A stretch of DNA of 5,688 bases, from the NCBI GenBank assembly GCA_934631055.1, contig CAKTXP010000159.1:1-5688 (forward strand), written 5' to 3'. The position numbers and the translations under genes are program-made. Position 1 is the stretch's first letter. The number at the start of each line of letters is the position of its first letter. This document shows positions 1 through 5,497 of this stretch, piece by piece. The stretch comes from an uncultured Clostridia bacterium. Its GTDB lineage: Bacteria > Bacillota > Clostridia > Christensenellales > Aristaeellaceae. The notes beneath the pieces were generated by a model that saw only the letters and a list, made by a program, of their open reading frames with translations, was not told where the DNA came from and did no database searches.

Positions 1-3
1 AAA

Positions 4-9
4 AAGGAG
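4..9 (+). promoter_or_regulatory. Ribosome binding site of the 5'-nucleotidase C-domain gene
   Basis: AAGGAG lies 8 bases before the ATG at 18. This near-perfect Shine-Dalgarno sequence fixes the start of the first gene. Only 17 bases precede the start codon in the window, so no promoter can be judged. Confidence 0.85.
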
Positions 10-17
10 TTTTACCC

Positions 18-875
18 ATGAAAAAGAAAGTTCTTTCTCTGACGCTGGCGCTCTGCCTGCTGCTGTCCTCTTCCTGCGCGCTCGCTTCTACGTTCACCGA
101 TGCCCACGGCAATGAGATCGAGCTGGATGACTCCCTCGAAGCGTACAGCGCCGTCACGCTCTCCGGCGCAGACAACGCCGCGCGTAAGGCGGAGACTAAC
201 CTCGGCGACCTTTGGACGGACGCTTTGCGCTGGTTCGCCGTTTCCGGAAACATCGACGCAGCCTTTGACGAGGACGACGTCGCCAACGGCATAGACCATA
301 TCGCCGTCGATGCGGATCACATCGTCGCTCTCTGGAACGGCGGAAACCTGCGCGCCGATATCGCGGAAGGCAAATTCGGCGCGGCTGAACTGGCGGAGGT
401 CCTTCCGTTCCCGAACAAGGTCGCCGTCGTTTACATGACCGGCGCGCAGCTCGCCGAAGCGCTGGAAGCCGCTTCTCAGGCGCTTCCTTACACGGAGGAG
501 AGCGCGGACGCGTGCGCATCGTTCATGCAGGTCTCCGGTCTGGTCTACACGGTGGACACGACGAAAGCATATGATCAGGGTGAAGCCTACGGCGATCTCT
601 GGTATCAGGCGGATTCCGTCAGCCGCGTGACCATCGAATCTGTCAACGGTCAGCCGTTTGACACGCAGGCGCTCTATGCTGTCGTAACGAGCAACGCAAA
701 CTACAACGGCATGGATTCTTCCTACGTCTTTAAAGCCGCGGCGGAAGAGCATGCCGAAAGCGTCATTACGACCGCCGTTGTCCGCGACGTTGTCTGGCAA
801 TACATCGCCGACGAGCTGAGCAACCAGGTAACGGACGCCTACGCCGCGCCGCAGGAACGCATCATCTTGAAATAA
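18..875 (+). CDS. Secreted stand-alone 5'-nucleotidase C-terminal domain protein
   Basis: This 285-residue exported protein resembles the C-terminal, substrate-binding domain of the UshA/5'-nucleotidase family. Residues 1-23 form a Sec signal peptide (KKK, then a Leu-rich core, then ALA before Ser24). Cys20 after SSS is a possible but weaker lipobox. Family-type motifs follow: ETNLGDLWTDALRW near residue 60; NGGNLRADI from N107, matching the usual NGGGIR; LPFPNKVAVVYMTGAQLAEALE near 126-147; and VSGLVYTVD near 170. The usual GGDGY-type loop is altered to NGMDSSYVFK. Full-length family members have about 500-600 residues, with an N-terminal metallophosphatase carrying the metal-binding His/Asp residues. 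That half is absent here, and the protein begins with its own signal peptide and strong ribosome binding site, so it is not a simple 5' truncation. Hydrolysis by this protein alone is not expected. A binding role, or work with a separate catalytic protein, is inference. The ORF stops 4 bases before repeat copy 1. Confidence 0.83.
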   Translation: MKKKVLSLTLALCLLLSSSCALASTFTDAHGNEIELDDSLEAYSAVTLSGADNAARKAETNLGDLWTDALRWFAVSGNIDAAFDEDDVANGIDHIAVDADHIVALWNGGNLRADIAEGKFGAAELAEVLPFPNKVAVVYMTGAQLAEALEAASQALPYTEESADACASFMQVSGLVYTVDTTKAYDQGEAYGDLWYQADSVSRVTIESVNGQPFDTQALYAVVTSNANYNGMDSSYVFKAAAEEHAESVITTAVVRDVVWQYIADELSNQVTDAYAAPQERIILK

Positions 876-879
876 AGGA

Positions 880-1081
880 ACGATTGGGGCTCTGCCCCAA
901 ACCCCACCAGGAACCTGAGGTTCCTGGACTTCCCGGTTCGCTTCGCGGCGGCTTAAATCGTCTTTTATGAACGACGCACATGCGCGTCGTATGCCTAAGA
1001 TGATTAAAACCAGCGCGAAGCGAAGAAGGGAGTCTGAGGGACAATGTCCCTCAGCGGGGTTTGGGGCGGCGCCCCAATCGT
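880..1081 (+). repeat. Palindromic fold-back repeat, copy 1 (complete, 202 bp)
   Basis: The element fills nearly the whole gap between the first gene and the MoxR gene. Its ends, 880-905 and 1056-1081, are inverted repeats matching at 24 of 26 positions. Each end also folds alone (GGGGC-tct-GCCCC at 886-898 and GGGGC-ggc-GCCCC at 1063-1075). Side hairpins lie at 907-927 (CCAGGAACC/GGTTCCTGG) and 1034-1054 (CTGAGGGACA/TGTCCCTCAG). Between them two arms pair at about 33 of 48 positions, including the shared CGCTTCGCG/CGCGAAGCG, and meet at a near-palindrome at 971-990 (ACGACGC/GCGTCGT). No T-run follows any GC-rich stem, so this is not a standard intrinsic terminator. No transposase gene is present. 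It resembles a MITE-like or REP/BIME-like non-coding element; its class and activity are inference. It begins 4 bases after a stop codon and ends 20 bases before the MoxR start. Confidence 0.9.
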
Positions 1082-1088
1082 CCTCCAT

Positions 1089-1096
1089 AAAGGCGG
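1089..1096 (+). promoter_or_regulatory. Ribosome binding site deciding the MoxR start
   Basis: AAAGGCGG, an imperfect Shine-Dalgarno sequence, lies 5 bases before the ATG at 1102. The frame stays open upstream to an ATG at 967, but that stretch is the right arm of the repeat and has no ribosome binding site. The 1102 start also places the N-terminus where MoxR proteins normally begin. Confidence 0.6.
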
Positions 1097-1101
1097 AAAA
1101 T

Positions 1102-2040
1102 ATGAATCCACAGCTTGAACCCATCCTCTCCGAGATCGAAAAAGCCGTTGTCGGTAAACGCAGCGTCATCGAAAAGATTTTGACGGCGCTGCTTGCCGAA
1201 GGGCATATCCTGCTGGACGACGTTCCCGGCGTCGGCAAAACAACGCTCGCCGTCGCGCTCAGCCGCGCGCTGGGGCTGAATTTCAGCCGTATCCAGTTCA
1301 CGCCCGACGTGCTTCCCTCCGATATCGTCGGCTTCTCCGTCTACGATAGGCAGAGCGGCGAATTCGTCTACCGTCCCGGTGCGGTGACAAACGCCAATCT
1401 GCTTTTGGGCGACGAAATCAACCGCACCTCCAGCAAAACGCAGTCCGCTCTTTTGGAAGCAATGGAAGAGCGTCAGATCACCGTGGACGGACACACTTAC
1501 CCGCTGCCCAAACCGTTCGTCGTCATCGCCACGCAGAACAACGTCGGCACGGCAGGCACTCAGCTGCTCCCCTATGCGCAGATGGACCGCTTTCTGGTGC
1601 GCCTGTCCGTCGGCTATCCTGACCACGACGCGCAGATGGCGCTGCTCCGCGCCCGACAGGACGATAACCCTATCGACCGCGTGCGTCAGGTCGCATCACG
1701 CAAGGACGTCCTGGCGATGCAGGCTTCCGTCCGCGCGGTTTCGGTCAGCGACGCGATTCTGGATTACATCACGCGCCTGACGACGGCTTCCCGCGAACAT
1801 CCTATGCTCAGCGTCGGAGTCAGTCCGCGCGGCGCACTGTGCCTGTGCCGGATGGCGAAAGCGCAGGCGTATCTGCTTGGACGCGATTACGTCGTCGGCG
1901 AAGACGTGCAGGACGCCTGGCAGGATGTCTGCGCGCACCGCGTCGTCCTGACACCGAAAGCGCGTCTTGCCGGCAGGACGGGCGCGGATATTCTGAGCGA
2001 CCTGCTTTCCTCGGTGGAAAGTCCGGATAAACGCATATGA
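1102..2040 (+). CDS. MoxR-family AAA+ ATPase
   Basis: This 312-residue protein has normal MoxR length and motifs. Walker A is DVPGVGKTT at residues 40-48. FTPDVLPSDIVG at 66-77 is a MoxR signature. Walker B is LLLGDEINR at 100-108, followed by SSKTQSALLEAMEERQITVDG at 110-130. Sensor 1 is ATQN at 143-146, the arginine finger lies in MDRF at 161-164, and sensor 2 is VSPRG at 240-244. The C-terminal lid ends with GRDYVVGEDV at 260-269. The stretch after sensor 1 reads NNVGTAGTQLLPYAQ instead of the usual NPIEQEGTYPLPEAQ, so that loop is divergent although the ATPase residues are intact. MoxR proteins act as chaperone-like ATPases, often on von Willebrand A-type or envelope partners. The stop codon overlaps the start of the DUF58 gene as ATGA, the classic MoxR-DUF58 pairing, which implies translational coupling. 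No promoter is evident in the 20 bases left after the repeat, so transcription probably enters through or from within the repeat. Confidence 0.95.
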   Translation: MNPQLEPILSEIEKAVVGKRSVIEKILTALLAEGHILLDDVPGVGKTTLAVALSRALGLNFSRIQFTPDVLPSDIVGFSVYDRQSGEFVYRPGAVTNANLLLGDEINRTSSKTQSALLEAMEERQITVDGHTYPLPKPFVVIATQNNVGTAGTQLLPYAQMDRFLVRLSVGYPDHDAQMALLRARQDDNPIDRVRQVASRKDVLAMQASVRAVSVSDAILDYITRLTTASREHPMLSVGVSPRGALCLCRMAKAQAYLLGRDYVVGEDVQDAWQDVCAHRVVLTPKARLAGRTGADILSDLLSSVESPDKRI

Positions 2041-3104
2041 TGCGCCGCAGGCTTATCTATGCGCTGTGGCTTGCCGCCGTCGCCTCGCTCTACTTTTTTG
2101 AAAACAACAGCGGCACGCGCGCCATACTGATCGCGTCGGTCATCCTGCCGCTGTCGTCCATCCTCAGCGCATGGCTCAGCGCGCGCCGCACCGTCTTTTC
2201 CCTGTCCGCACCGGATGAATGCCGCGCGGGCGAAACGGTTTTCTGCCGCGTAGAGGTTTCGCACGCTCTGCCCTTTGCCGACGCCGAGGGAACGCTTTCC
2301 GTCGCCCATCTGCTGACCGGCGAAACGTTTGCCCTCTCTTTCTCCGCAAACACTACGCTGACCCTGCTCCCGCTCCACAGCGGCGCAGTCGCGCTGACCC
2401 TGCAAGACGCTGGAATATCGGATGTTTTCGGATTGTTCCGCTTCCCCGTCCGCGCGGACATCTCCAAAATAGGAATCGTCCTTCCCAAAATTTTCGACGC
2501 GCATGTCGTTCTGGGCGAAAACCCGTCGCCGCTCAGCGAAGGGGCGTTTACGCCGGTCGCGCCGGACTTTTCTTCCGGTTCGGACACGACTTCTTTCCGC
2601 GAGTATCTGCCGGGCGATTCCGTCCGCCAGATTCATTGGAAGCTGTCCAGCAAGTTGGACAGAACCATGCTTCGCGAGACCAGCGAACCGCCGTCTTTCG
2701 GCATCCTGCTGACCCTGCGCACGGCATTCCCCGAACCGCCCGCACCCAACGCGATGGACGAAACGCTATCCAACCTGTTTTCCGTCTCCCGCGCGCTTCT
2801 CTTGCAAGGCATTCCGCATTTCTTCTCTATCGAAAGCGGAGAAGCGATTCCCATTTCTTCCGAAAGCGATTGGGCGCAGGCGATGCTCTTGGCGTTTACG
2901 CCTTCCGATTTTGCGAAAACAACCGATGCGCTTTCTTTTTCGCACATCGGCGTCTTTTCTCCCCGACCGGACACCGACGCCATTTCCCTTTTTCACGAAA
3001 ACCGAGTGACGCTCATCCTGCCGGAAAGCGTCGGCGTTTATGCTTCTCCGGGCGCGATACGCGTCGCCGCGCTTGGCGAAAACCAGCCGATGTTGGAATT
3101 ATAG
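2037..3104 (+). CDS. DUF58 domain membrane protein
   Basis: This 355-residue protein has two hydrophobic segments at the N-terminus (about residues 6-21 and 28-47) with a short FENNSGTR turn between them. A predicted beta-rich region ends in ISDVFGLFRF near 127-136, typical of DUF58 proteins. The hallmark motif REYLPGDSVRQIHWKLSSK starts at R188 and matches the R-x-Y-x-x-G-D-x-x-R-x-I-x-W pattern. The C-terminal 150 residues should take a von Willebrand A-like fold, but the strand that usually ends in a D-x-S metal site reads FGILLTLRT at 221-229, so that site appears lost. DUF58 proteins are usual partners of MoxR ATPases. Biochemical function is not established for most of the family. The start overlaps the MoxR stop as ATGA; a second ATG follows at 2040 and would remove one residue. 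It ends 7 bases before repeat copy 2, which separates it from the next gene. Confidence 0.92.
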   Translation: MMRRRLIYALWLAAVASLYFFENNSGTRAILIASVILPLSSILSAWLSARRTVFSLSAPDECRAGETVFCRVEVSHALPFADAEGTLSVAHLLTGETFALSFSANTTLTLLPLHSGAVALTLQDAGISDVFGLFRFPVRADISKIGIVLPKIFDAHVVLGENPSPLSEGAFTPVAPDFSSGSDTTSFREYLPGDSVRQIHWKLSSKLDRTMLRETSEPPSFGILLTLRTAFPEPPAPNAMDETLSNLFSVSRALLLQGIPHFFSIESGEAIPISSESDWAQAMLLAFTPSDFAKTTDALSFSHIGVFSPRPDTDAISLFHENRVTLILPESVGVYASPGAIRVAALGENQPMLEL

Positions 3105-3111
3105 GGGGAGG

Positions 3112-3406
3112 GAACGTTTGGGGCTTTGATCCGGGAAACTCGCATAGTCGCCTACGGCTCCTTGCGATTTCCGATTTCCGCCACGCTGAATCCCGCACAG
3201 CGGGCGCGTGGCTCCAATCCCCAAACCCTACAAGGGAGCTGAGTTCCCTTGACCTTCCCTTTCGCTTCGCGGCGGTTTAAATTGCTTTTACTGAACGACG
3301 CGCATGCGCGTCGTATGCCCAAGTTGATTAAAACCAGCGCGAAGCGTAGAAAGGGTGCAGGGAACAACGTTCCCTGCCGGGGCTTGGGGCATCGCCCCAA
3401 ACGTTC
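3112..3406 (+). repeat. Palindromic fold-back repeat, copy 2 (295 bp, with nested insert)
   Basis: This is the same element as at 880-1081, in the same orientation. The outer ends GAACGTTTGGGGC (3112-3124) and GCCCCAAACGTTC (3394-3406) are perfect inverted repeats of 13 bases. Side hairpins lie at 3231-3251 (CAAGGGA/TCCCTTG) and 3357-3377 (GCAGGGAAC/GTTCCCTGC). The arms with CGCTTCGCG and CGCGAAGCG flank a perfect 20-bp palindrome at 3295-3314. Compared with copy 1, the loop of the first small hairpin has grown by about 94 bases (3125-3218). The non-coding gap 3105-3452 consists of this element, 7 bases before it, and 46 bases after it that hold the next gene's ribosome binding site. I see no gene or standard terminator in it. 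It divides what is otherwise a MoxR-DUF58-membrane protein cluster. Confidence 0.9.
3125..3218. repeat. Structured segment nested inside repeat copy 2
   Basis: This block is absent from copy 1 and copy 3 at the equivalent place, where the hairpin loop is only 3-4 bases. It holds two hairpins of its own. One is at 3141-3166, with CGCA/TGCG at the base and GCC-tac-GGC at the tip. The other is at 3180-3212, with GCCACGC/GCGTGGC outside and CCCGC-aca-GCGGG inside. It reads like a separate small repeat that landed in, or was captured by, the terminal loop of the larger element. No second copy is present in this window, so calling it a repeat is inference. No clear target duplication is visible at its borders. 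Confidence 0.55.
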
Positions 3407-3434
3407 TTCGTTGTACAGCTTTCAACTATAACCT

Positions 3435-3441
3435 AGAAGGA
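3435..3441 (+). promoter_or_regulatory. Ribosome binding site of the six-helix membrane protein gene
   Basis: AGAAGGA ends 11 bases before the ATG at 3453. The spacing is slightly long, but no closer purine-rich site exists and the downstream signal-like hydrophobic N-terminus supports this start. Confidence 0.6.
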
Positions 3442-3452
3442 ATCTCTGCCTT

Positions 3453-4526
3453 ATGTCAAAAAAGCGCCTTCTCCTCTTCTCCGCCACACTTGGGCTGTTG
3501 GCGCTTCTCCTTCTCTTTCTCCTGCCGCCCGCGCGCCAAAGCGCCCAGCTCCTTTGCAACCGGCTCTTCGCGCTCAGCCAAGCGCGGAATGCTTATGTTT
3601 ACGATTTCTTTTCCATTCCCGCGGACACATCTCCCGTTCCCGCGCTGGCGCTTCTCTCCCTATGCCTGCCCGTGCTGGTTTTGGGCGCGTATTCTTTCAA
3701 GCCTGCCGCGCTGATTCTCGCCGCCGCGTTCGTTTTCGTTCAGACCTATCTGGGCGTATCCCTGCCGACGGGCGCAAACCTCGCCCTGTTCGGTGCGCTG
3801 GGCTTCTGCATGCTCCGCCGACGCTCCATCAAATGCCTGCCGCTCTTTATCATCGTCCTGCTCGGTTCGGCGTTTCTCTTCTCCGGCGTAAACGATGCGA
3901 CGGAAGCCGCTTCCGAACGCGTCCGCGACAGGTTAAGCCTGCTCACGCAGGAGACCTTCGATCTGCCTGCCGAATCCGCTCCAGAAGCGCTGGAAACGCG
4001 CCGTGAAAACCGGCTCAGTCTCTCCGAAGGCGACGGTCAGGCGCAGGAAAACAACGCTTACCGCCAGCAAACGCAATTGGAAAAGCAGGTTTCCGTCCCG
4101 GACATATGGAATATTCTGCGTGTTGCGCTGATCGCGCTTCTGATTCTGGCGCTTTTAATCGTGCCGTTTCTGCCCTTCCTGCTCGGAAGCAAGCGCCGCA
4201 AGGCAAAAGAAGCCCTTCGCGCGCGCATAAATTCCGCCGACAATCGTGAAGCCGTCTGCGCCCTGTTTCCCTGTATCGCTCAATTCTGGCTCAAGGCGAA
4301 TCCTATGCCGCCCGGCACATCTTATTCACATCTTGCGGACGAGCTTCCCATGCCGCCAGCGTACAAAGCGGAATATCAAGCCTGCGCCGCCCTCTGGCAG
4401 AGCGCCGCTTATGGTCAGCGCACGCCGAGCAACGACCAGCGCGCGCAGGTTGCCCGCCTGCTTAAAGAGACCGAGCGGCTGTTCTCCACGTCAAGCTCCA
4501 AAAAACAACACCCTCAGGCAACATGA
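3453..4526 (+). CDS. Six-helix membrane protein with DUF4129-like tail; TgpA-like but no transglutaminase core
   Basis: This 357-residue protein has hydrophobic segments at about 6-25, 62-80, 84-102, 108-121, 129-145 and 221-244. Positive residues at LRRRSIK (121-127) and SKRRKAK (246-252) place those loops and the C-terminus inside. The region between the fifth and sixth helices (about 146-219) therefore lies outside. It is charged, Gln/Glu/Ser-rich and has no cysteine. The tail of about 110 residues, with FWLKANPMPPGTSYSHLADEL, then ALWQSAAYGQRTPS and a final KETERLF helix, resembles the DUF4129 region at the cytoplasmic end of TgpA-type transglutaminases. That family has N-terminal helices, a Cys-His-Asp transglutaminase domain, one more helix and DUF4129. 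Here the order is kept but the catalytic domain is missing. The location behind MoxR and DUF58 supports this reading. The DUF4129 call is pattern-based and moderate; the membrane topology is firmer. The stop overlaps the start of the lipoprotein gene as ATGA. Confidence 0.82.
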   Translation: MSKKRLLLFSATLGLLALLLLFLLPPARQSAQLLCNRLFALSQARNAYVYDFFSIPADTSPVPALALLSLCLPVLVLGAYSFKPAALILAAAFVFVQTYLGVSLPTGANLALFGALGFCMLRRRSIKCLPLFIIVLLGSAFLFSGVNDATEAASERVRDRLSLLTQETFDLPAESAPEALETRRENRLSLSEGDGQAQENNAYRQQTQLEKQVSVPDIWNILRVALIALLILALLIVPFLPFLLGSKRRKAKEALRARINSADNREAVCALFPCIAQFWLKANPMPPGTSYSHLADELPMPPAYKAEYQACAALWQSAAYGQRTPSNDQRAQVARLLKETERLFSTSSSKKQHPQAT

Positions 4527-5494
4527 CGATGAAAAAAACGATTCTGCTTTTTCTTCTGCTGGCGCTCCTGCTGACCGCTGCCGGATGCCGCAGGCGGACA
4601 TCCTCCTCCGCGCCCGTTCCGCAGAGCGCCGCCGACGCTCAGCCGCTGGACGGCGACACCTCAAGCCGCGCCGCACCTCAAACCCATTCTCCGGACGCTG
4701 ATCCCGACAGTGAGACCGTCGAAGACCCGAATTCATCCCGCAGAGAATACGACGAAAGCGCCGCCGCGAGCATCGACTTTACCGCTCACCGCCCGATACA
4801 GGGTGACGGCGAGGGCGGCGGCCAGCCGCTTTCAAGCGCCGATTCGCCAAGCGCCGCCACACAGTTTGACGACAGCGCGCTTTTACCCGTCACCGTGACC
4901 TTGCCCGACGACAGCGCTGACCGGCTCGGCACAGCCAGCGACGCACAGACCGCCGAAACCGCCGCACAGTATTACGCGGCGCTGCTCTCTTCCCGTCTGG
5001 ATTCGCTCTTTGAGTGCCAGCGGTTGAGCGTCTACTGGGAGACTGCCAGCGACCATGTCACCATCGGCAGATCCTCCGAAGAACACGCGCTCCTGCTGAG
5101 CGCAGGCGCGTATGACGTCGCATCCCGCCGCGCGGAGAACATGCTGACCGTAGACGACGGCTGGATCGCGCGCAAAAATCCGGACGCGCTGGTCAAAGTC
5201 GTTTCCGAAAGTGTACTGGGAAGCGGCGTCTTTCTGACCGACTCGGCGCAGAGCATCCGCCACGGGCTGATGGCGCGCGAAGGGCTGGGCAGCACAGGCG
5301 CGGTCAAGAAAACGCGCGTATATCTGCTTTCCGAATCGCTGCTTCAAACGCCAACGACGCGCCTCGCGGCAGCCGTTTATTTAGCTTCGTCGATGTACCC
5401 CGATTTATTCAGCGACATTGACGCTGCGGAAGCCGCCCGCCAGCTCATTGACGAAGCCGGTTTACCCTCTACCGGCATATTCTTTTATCCATAA
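4523..5494 (+). CDS. Lipoprotein with C-terminal lobe of a class III substrate-binding protein
   Basis: This 323-residue protein starts with MTMKK and a Leu-rich signal ending in LTAAGC, so Cys22 is the likely lipidated residue. Residues 23 to about 135 are rich in Ser, Asp, Ala, Pro and Gly and look disordered, suited to crossing the cell wall. From about 140 a helix (AETAAQYYAALLSSRLDSLFE) resembles the interdomain helix of siderophore/cobalamin/metal-type (PF01497-like) binding proteins. Features of their C-terminal lobe follow: RLSVYWE at 167-173, GWIARKNPDALVKV at 213-226, then KKTRVYLLSESLLQTPTTRL and LASSMYPDLF (about 263-296), ending in GIFFYP. No N-terminal lobe is present, so a normal two-lobe ligand cleft cannot form within one chain. 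No ABC permease or ATPase is adjacent. The ORF overlaps the upstream gene as ATGA. An alternative ATG at 4529 would give a more usual MKK start. It ends 3 bases before repeat copy 3. The gene and lipoprotein calls are strong; the domain call is moderate. Confidence 0.82.
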   Translation: MTMKKTILLFLLLALLLTAAGCRRRTSSSAPVPQSAADAQPLDGDTSSRAAPQTHSPDADPDSETVEDPNSSRREYDESAAASIDFTAHRPIQGDGEGGGQPLSSADSPSAATQFDDSALLPVTVTLPDDSADRLGTASDAQTAETAAQYYAALLSSRLDSLFECQRLSVYWETASDHVTIGRSSEEHALLLSAGAYDVASRRAENMLTVDDGWIARKNPDALVKVVSESVLGSGVFLTDSAQSIRHGLMAREGLGSTGAVKKTRVYLLSESLLQTPTTRLAAAVYLASSMYPDLFSDIDAAEAARQLIDEAGLPSTGIFFYP

Positions 5495-5497
5495 AAA

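Noticed and set aside
884..927. Rho-independent terminator after the first gene
   Set aside because: The GC-rich hairpins are not followed by a T-run; the same holds for the hairpins in copies 2 and 3.
967..1026. Similar translated peptide in the right arm of all three repeats (NDAHARRMPK.IKTSAKRR in copies 1 and 2, NNAHARCMPKFIETGAKRR in copy 3)
   Set aside because: The start codon is not conserved (ATG, CTG, TCG) and there is no ribosome binding site. Conservation is explained by pairing with the left arm.
967..1101. Extension of the MoxR frame upstream into repeat copy 1
   Set aside because: The extra 45 codons come from the repeat arm and the 967 ATG has no ribosome binding site. MoxR homologues begin near the 1102 start.
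12..1301. Long minus-strand open frame of 429 codons crossing the first gene, repeat copy 1 and the start of the MoxR gene
   Set aside because: It overlaps two well-supported genes in antisense, crosses a non-coding repeat and shows no recognisable domain. Long antisense frames are common in GC-rich coding DNA.
2219..3280. Arg-rich plus-strand open frame of 353 codons within the DUF58 gene and repeat copy 2
   Set aside because: It is a shifted-frame shadow of the DUF58 gene with low-complexity Arg/Pro/Ala composition and runs into the repeat.
3249..3281. TTGACC and TTTAAA within repeat copy 2 as a promoter
   Set aside because: The spacer is 21 bases, too long for a sigma-70 type promoter. 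Copy 1 does not keep the TTGACC.
3404..3432. Possible promoter before the membrane protein gene (TTCTTC, 17 bases, TATAAC)
   Set aside because: The -35 match is very poor, and transcription would begin within the ribosome binding site at about 3438.
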